Shown in pieces: positions 7,448-12,169 of a DNA stretch of 12,169 bases. A model generated the notes under the pieces. It made no database searches. It was not told the origin of the DNA and saw only the letters and a list, made by a program, of their open reading frames with translations. Both the position numbers and the translations under genes were made by a program. The stretch comes from Asterionellopsis glacialis (Eukaryota > Bacillariophyta > Plagiogrammaphyceae > Rhaphoneidales > Asterionellopsidaceae): assembly GCA_014885115.2 (NCBI GenBank), contig WKLE02003969.1, positions 1 to 12,169 of the forward strand, written 5' to 3'. The number at the start of each line of letters is the position of its first letter. The first letter of the stretch is position 1.

Positions 7448-8613
7448 TTTCGAGCTTTCTGCAAGGATAACTGAAAAAAGAAATCGAATTGAACATTCGT
7501 CCTAATTCCTGGATGTCATTTCGCTGTGTGTTCTTGTCAGCCAAAAAAAACCCTCCCGTGCAGCAGGTGCAACTCCGATGCTGTCCCAAAAAAAAGGGGA
7601 AGGATTGCTGAGAACTGAGAACACACCACACACCAATCATACATTTTGTAACCAGGATTACGGTTATTGTCATTGCAACTATGACCATATTACTGGTCAT
7701 CACAGCCTCTTCTTCTTGTGATGGCCATCCATGATCCTTTGCAGCAACAAGTTTGTGTGACTGATTGTTGTGTTGTAGCAACTCTTTTCTTATGATTTGA
7801 GTGCTACTAAAAGAATGAAAATGGTAAGAAAATATGTTTTATCCATGTTCTTGGTTTTTTGATGTAGCCAACTGCAGCATACAAAGATGCAACTTATTTA
7901 GTTTCTCATACCCTTTCATCTTTTTAAAAAAAAATAATGATGTATTTATAGGAAAAATAATTTGTCACCAGCATTTTCAACACTGATGAAAGAGGGGAAC
8001 TGTAACTAACTGTATTACTACATGTTAGTAGAAACAAAGTATTTTTGTACAAAATTTTTATTTTTTTACAAGAGCAACAAGCAACATAACAACCAATTGT
8101 CAGAGTCTGCTACATATGCAGAAGTTTTTGTGGATAATAGTTTAATCCTTCAAAGAACTATTGTTTCATTCAAAATCAAGCTGATTGTAAAAAAATTAAT
8201 TGAAAAGAAGGTACTGCTGAAAATATTGGAGCTATTTCAAAGTAGAGTATCAAAATTCTAAGATTTTTGCTCTACTCATGGAAAATCAATAATCTACCTA
8301 TCAAATAGTTTCAGATTACATAGAGATTGAAATAATTCTAGATATTGTTGATTGTTGAATAACAAGGTATAGTAGCAAGTGGTGCAATAAAATTTAAAGT
8401 TGAAAGAACAATAAACAAAAGATATAAAATTTCAGGTTTTACATTTAATGCAAGACTCATTTAAAAATAATAGTGGACCCTGTACAAGGCACTTCATGAA
8501 TATCACATACTTTGCCTACTACTTGTCTTCTTTCACCTCTGTGATGATGGGTGGCCAGTTGATTGTTGTTGATTCTTAGGTTGCTGCTGTTCATTTTGAT
8601 ATCATCATCATCA

Positions 8614-9418
8614 TCATGATGGATTTTGTTCATTTTTGACCACTGCTTCTATACAAAGGTTTTTTATACTACTCTTTGGGATGTCAAAAATTCCTAACCC
8701 AACATACTTGTACAATTCCTTTGTGTTCCTTGGTAAATAGATAAACTTATCCTTGATATAAGACATATTTTAGCATCACTCTAAGAAATTTTTGATGGAC
8801 TTCTTTATCAATATCAGTATTAGAGTAGCAATCTAAATGGGTACTGCCTTTGCACAGACAAAAAGTACTCCTAATATAAAAGCAGCTCTAGGCTGGAAAC
8901 TGGACACTTCTTATTATCAGTAGCATTAGGATTGTACCAATCTCAGTCCACAGTTAATGCAACTAATTTTTCAAATAAGTGGAAGTGGAGTCTAAATAGT
9001 GACACAAACTTCTTAGCATCATAATGAGTCATATGATCTGTTTTGATGATCTGTCTCTGCTCATCAGTAAGAAAATGCCCCCACCAATTAGATTGGTAAT
9101 ACGGGTATTGGGATAAGATCTTCTAGTGGTCTTGTTCAGACTTGAAGTGTTATCAGAAGCAGTACTGTCACAGTCACTGCACAAGTCATTCAAAGAGCAC
9201 TCCTCTAATATAGAGGAGTCTTCATGAACATCTTAAAAATTCCCCCCAGGTACACAGTCAGATAGGCCTATCAGGCTTCTCTGTACCTGATAGAAGTTAA
9301 CAACATGATCAACATTACCATTTGTAGTACCATTTAGGGTTTGTTTGAGTGATGTCTTCATGTTGTTGTGTGTGTGATATTGCATTGGTTTGTTCTGGAG
9401 ACCGCAATGTGTCTGCAA
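8614..9418 (-). pseudogene. Harbinger-like (DDE_Tnp_4-type) transposase remnant, N-terminal part
   Basis: Minus-strand coding traces run through three frames. Upstream of about 9095 is an acidic/Ser-rich stretch (LEECSLNDLC, then SDNTSSLNKTTRR), interrupted by a stop at 9233-9235. In the frame starting at 9095 the core reads WWGHFLTDEQRQ, then AKKFVSLFRLHFHLFEKLV, then CPVSSLELLL, with stops at 8943-8945 and 8871-8873. A second frame (from 8815) gives DIDKEVHQKFLRVMLKYVLY. A third gives KFIYLPRNTKELYKYVGLGI, then ends at a TGA at 8614-8616. This order matches the N-terminal half of Harbinger transposases: F..LFR..F.LF..LV, then SP.EL.L, then E.H..F and LP....EL. The DDE catalytic half that should follow is missing or unrecognisable. 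At least two frameshifts and three stops make it non-functional. Superfamily assignment is from remembered motif pattern, so moderate. Confidence 0.6.
9261..9272. repeat. Small hairpin: GATAGGCCTATC with flanking arms
   Basis: A 12-bp perfect palindrome sits between near-complementary arms CAGGTACACAG (9247-9257) and CTGTACCTG (9281-9289). It lies inside the transposase remnant and may simply be a decayed part of it. No function is proposed. Confidence 0.4.
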
Positions 9419-9809
9419 AAAAAAGTGAATTGTTGAATTTTACTGGTGGAAAAATAATATCAGGGATCTGACTTTTTTTTCAAATCCCCAATATGAGGGT
9501 CAAGTCCAGGATTTTTTGAGAAATATCTGGGCCCTGATATGGTTTTTCTGATGATATTGGGGACAAAAAAATGCCCAGTAAGGTCAAAACCCTGACATTG
9601 GACCCCAATATTCTGTCTGTCAACCAAAATACCTCCTGTTTATGGGGGGTTCAATATTGGATATTGGGGATAGGGGACTGGTAAGGTTTGTCTTCAGATT
9701 GATTGATCAATCAATAGATTCTCTCCCTATTTTGTGCCCCTAGGACCTAACTGTCTGTGACCCACAAAAGAGGCTTGTTGGTGAGTGCAGTCAGCAGTGA
9801 AGTCCATAA
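9419..9809. other. Non-coding stretch with alternating CCCCAATAT repeats and an 18-bp palindrome
   Basis: No coding potential was seen. The nonamer CCCCAATAT occurs at 9486-9494 and 9603-9611, and its reverse complement ATATTGGGG at 9554-9562 and 9661-9669. The four copies therefore alternate in orientation at intervals of about 50-70 bp. A perfect 18-bp palindrome, ATTGATTGATCAATCAAT, follows at 9698-9715. The region may be a worn fold-back element, but no clean termini were found. Confidence 0.45.
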
Positions 9810-10457
9810 GGCCCTGCACTAACATATGAAATTTGATTCAGACACTTTCCCTTGGTTTTCACAACATAACCCATTAGCAAAGTGTATGGTCTAAAGTGTT
9901 TTTTCTCTGCACTAATGTATACATTTCAAAAATACACTTTGAATACACTTTGCTGTATGACAGACAAGCATTTTTATGAAATAGTTTGAAAAAAAAAATA
10001 CTTTCTTTGTTGAAGGTTAGAATTATATTTGTACTCTTACATCTTATCTTGGGTTGAGGTTAGAATCAGATAGACAATGAAGCAAGATGAAAACATGTCA
10101 ATGTCTCCAAACAAATCATGACAACAAACCATTTCCTACTCTCTCTTCATTACCATGGTGTCAAATGATCTGGCATTCATTGTTTGATTAGTGGCAGTGA
10201 CATGGGTTGATTGCTGTTTTGGGTTTATTTTTGAAACATGTTGTGTCACTCATTTGTAGATTGCCTGCTCAGATCCAATGACAATGCACCAAGTGTTTGC
10301 AAAGTGTTGAAAAAATTTCATCACTTTGGGCCAAAAGTGTCAAAAAAAGACACTATGAATACACTTGGTCTGTACATCAGTTTTTGGGTCTATCAGGTTC
10401 TGTAGTGAAGGTAAGGAAAAGTGTCAGAGATTAAATTGCATACATTAGTGCAGGGCC
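9810..10457. mobile_element. Harbinger-type MITE, 648 bp, complete
   Basis: Both ends begin with the identical 13-mer GGCCCTGCACTAA (9810-9822, and the complement ending at 10457). Imperfect similarity extends to about 46 bp; both arms also contain a GACACTTT block near positions 32-40. TAA directly flanks each side (9807-9809 and 10458-10460). Three-base TWA duplications and GGCC-type ends are typical of the PIF/Harbinger superfamily. Subterminal repeats are present: AGCAAAGTGTAT (9876-9887) and its exact complement at 9943-9954, with further ATACACTTTG-like copies on both sides. An extra internal copy of the tip, CTGCACTAATGTAT, lies at 9907-9920. No transposase ORF is inside, so it would need one in trans. 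It contains no CpG at all. Confidence 0.8.
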
Positions 10458-10923
10458 TAAGAGCCCAACTACTTGTATTTATAGCAATATAGGAAAAAAC
10501 CTTTTAAGAGGTACTACATATGTAGAATATTACCAGGAGGTATTACTAGGGACAAGGTATAACTTTGGTATAGATGTACAGGTACCTGTACAAAAACACC
10601 ATTTATTATTTTCAAAACTATCAAATAGCTCAATAGAATCTGTATGTACCTACCTGTTACTCTGGATTAGCAACCCTTGTTGCAATTTGTACCAGGAACA
10701 GCATAGGGAAATAGTCCTATGATTAGCACCACACCATTTGATGGGGTATGCCTATGTAATGGCATGGGACCAGTGTAACTCATATTCTTTGATTGTTAAA
10801 TGAATCATTGCACAGCAAGCCATTTTTTTGCAACTTCACAACCTTCAACTTGATGCATAATTACCCACCAAGAAGTAAAACAACAACAAAAAGTGTGCTG
10901 GAACACCAAAGAACAATGCAATC
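10458..10923. other. Gene-free stretch between the MITE and the Crypton remnant
   Basis: I see no coding region. A perfect 18-bp palindrome, TGTACAGGTACCTGTACA, is at 10575-10592. The DNA is CpG-free. Part of it may be the 5' flank of the Crypton element, whose left end I could not identify because Cryptons lack terminal inverted repeats. Confidence 0.4.
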
Positions 10924-12169
10924 ATGCCAGGAAGATGGGTGAATGCTCCAATGCAACATCGTAAGTATTATAGGTACATTTGGGAAATGATGTTGTACTC
11001 ATTTCCTGAACATAGTTTTGAGGAGAACCATGAATATACTCAAGAAGAGGTGAGCATTTTGACACCCATGCACATCTTTGCATGGATGGCAAACAAGGCA
11101 TATGAATCTGCAGATCTGGGACCTGAGGACAGACCAGTCCATGGTAAAACAAGTTTGCTCCAAAGTAGGAAACAAGAACACAAGGCAATCCATCAAATGC
11201 AGACTGTGCTCTTGAGAAGCAAGAATTCAAACAATCCAGTCATTGATATCTTGCATAATTCAATCCCAAGGTAGCATAAGTACTTGTTTTTGTGTGTTTA
11301 TAAATTCCAATTTCACATGATTGTGGATTGCAAGATTGGATGATATCTGTCACCTGAAAGAAGAGAACACCATGAAGTGTTTTCAATATGATTTTACAAT
11401 TATGGCCAAGCTAAGATGGTCAAAAAACGTATTGGAAGAGCGTGACTGCCACCAAATCAGCTTGTGGTGGCTGCAATGAATGCCTAATGTTGTGTTCACC
11501 TAGCATTGGCACTACATTTGGAAACATGGGTAGGTTCTGGGGAGGGTGTACTAATTTTGCATTTGTTCAACAAGGTAGCAAACCCAAAATAGTAAAAAAT
11601 AATGCGTATGGTGGTGCTCTCAAAGAAATAATTAAAAGTGATGAATTTGTTGAAGTTGTTCATGGTATAGTTCAAGGTAAGTTGGGAACTCATTATCTAC
11701 AAATTTGGTACAACCCATGCTCAAAGAACTAGTTGTCCAAGGGGTTTTGTTGATTGTAGAGAATGTTGGAAGTGGCATTTTACAATGCAAGATGTGTATG
11801 CAGATGTAACTTTACTGCGGCCTGACATGAACGTAGCTTGTGTACTTGCAATTGATGGTCTGTGCACATACAAACTAAGGGATGGTTGTGGATTGTTGGA
11901 TGACTGGATTGTTGATCATGTAACTCCCACCAATGTTTTGAGAAGGAAGTAGCTGCTGTGTTAGGGAAGGCTTTGTTGTGGGCAGTGTATGATCCTGAGA
12001 TAAATTATGTTGTCCCAAATGAAATATGTTAGCAGGTAACTAACAATTATAATGGACTTGACAACAAGATGGAGCTCCTAAATAGAATCAACCCTATTTA
12101 AACAGTATTGCTTGTTCCATTACATATTGAAGATGAAGTGTTTTTGGATGAGTTCCTGACAAAATTGAA
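10924..12169 (+). pseudogene. Crypton tyrosine recombinase pseudogene, 3' end beyond the window
   Basis: Plus-strand traces in all three frames line up in the order of stramenopile Crypton recombinases. First comes an N-terminal DNA-binding-type segment (10924-11271: RKYYRYIWEMMLYSF, then LTPMHIFAWMANKAY and EDRPVHGKTS), ending at a TAG (11272-11274). Then FQFHMI, and in a shifted frame ARLDD (11330-11344) with the likely box I arginine at 11333-11335. Next KLRWSKNVLEERD (about 11411-11449), then a shift to a frame reading GALKEIIKSDEF and LGTH. The HxxR box is broken at 11697-11701, and the frame resumes as KFGTTHAQR. The probable nucleophile is Y in QDVYAD (11797-11799). After a stop at 11950-11952 the next frame reads EVAAVLGKALLWAVYDPE, with stops at 12030 and 12099. 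About 50 residues seem deleted around 11270. The family mobilises DNA through tyrosine recombination; this copy is dead. Confidence 0.8.

Larger units (their letters stand above)
7109..8613. other. Gene-free stretch: PIG-L upstream region grading into CpG-free DNA
   Basis: Positions 7109-7500 would contain the PIG-L promoter, with a TATATAA-like run readable on the minus strand at about 7231-7240 and a diverged tandem repeat (annotated separately). Open frames in 7383-7781 (minus) and 8022-8261 (plus) have no recognisable domain and biased, low-complexity composition. From 7663 onward no CpG occurs for 1.4 kb and the DNA is A/T-rich with homopolymer runs. An ATC microsatellite lies at about 8601-8616. 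I see nothing functional in 7800-8613. Confidence 0.5.
7663..12169. other. CpG-depleted transposable-element block
   Basis: By direct reading only eight CpG dinucleotides remain in these 4,507 bases (at about 9102, 9403, 10960, 11428, 11441, 11605, 11818, 11832). Two long runs have none: 7663-9101 and 9405-10959. Left of 7662, genes and spacers have frequent CpG, often several per 60 bases. TpG and CpA are abundant on the right. This is the expected result of long-term cytosine methylation and deamination, and it coincides with the block that holds only dead or non-autonomous transposons. Confidence 0.8.

Noticed and set aside
7383..7781. 132-aa minus-strand ORF with one hydrophobic stretch and several Cys
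   Set aside because: It overlaps the GAGCTTT repeat, has no family resemblance, no conserved start context and straddles the CpG boundary. Chance ORF is more likely.
8022..8261. 79-aa plus-strand ORF rich in Lys and Leu
   Set aside because: It lies in A/T-rich CpG-free DNA; its composition follows from base content and no motif is visible.
8599..8620. Short repeat run (ATC)n considered as a CRISPR or satellite unit
   Set aside because: It is a simple trinucleotide microsatellite with no spacers.
10924..11274. Free-standing 116-aa gene
   Set aside because: The frame is the N-terminal part of the Crypton recombinase; downstream catalytic blocks continue in other frames, so it is a fragment of a pseudogene and not a separate gene.

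Overview
The window looks like nuclear DNA of a photosynthetic stramenopile, most likely a diatom. The best evidence is the ABA4-like protein on the minus strand. It opens with a signal peptide ending in an ASAF cleavage motif followed by a basic, Ser/Thr-rich transit region, which is the bipartite plastid-targeting signature of algae with a secondary red plastid. Two further points agree: the RACK1 and PIG-L genes are eukaryotic, and the right side holds a broken Crypton-type tyrosine recombinase of the kind found in stramenopile genomes. The species cannot be named from the sequence.

Left part (1 to about 7,660): four intact genes whose ORFs contain no introns. RACK1 (+) is a 7-blade WD40 ribosomal scaffold with a probable 5'-UTR intron. 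A flavin amine oxidase-like membrane protein (+) follows. It converges on a plastid-targeted ABA4-like (DUF4281) protein (-), and a PIG-L-type GlcNAc-PI de-N-acetylase (-) lies further right. The four act in unrelated processes (translation, an unknown flavin oxidation, plastid carotenoid metabolism, GPI-anchor synthesis), so this is ordinary gene neighbourhood rather than a pathway cluster. The spacers are unusual: they are crowded with GTAC and CTAG palindromes, some forming near-perfect fold-backs. A diverged tandem repeat built on GAGCTTTGAGCTTT lies upstream of PIG-L.

Right part (about 7,660 to 12,169): I see no intact gene. The composition changes sharply, with only eight CpG dinucleotides in about 4.5 kb, while the left part has normal CpG. 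Inside are a minus-strand Harbinger-like transposase remnant (8614-9418), a complete 648-bp non-autonomous element with about 46-bp inverted termini and a TAA target duplication (9810-10457), and a plus-strand Crypton recombinase pseudogene running off the window (10924-12169). The simplest reading is an old block of transposable elements that was methylated at CpG and has decayed, next to an unmethylated gene block.

I found no tRNA, rRNA, CRISPR array or clearly new multi-gene system. The most informative observations are the CpG boundary, the reconstructable decay of the Crypton catalytic core, the intact MITE-like element, and the palindrome-rich spacers.
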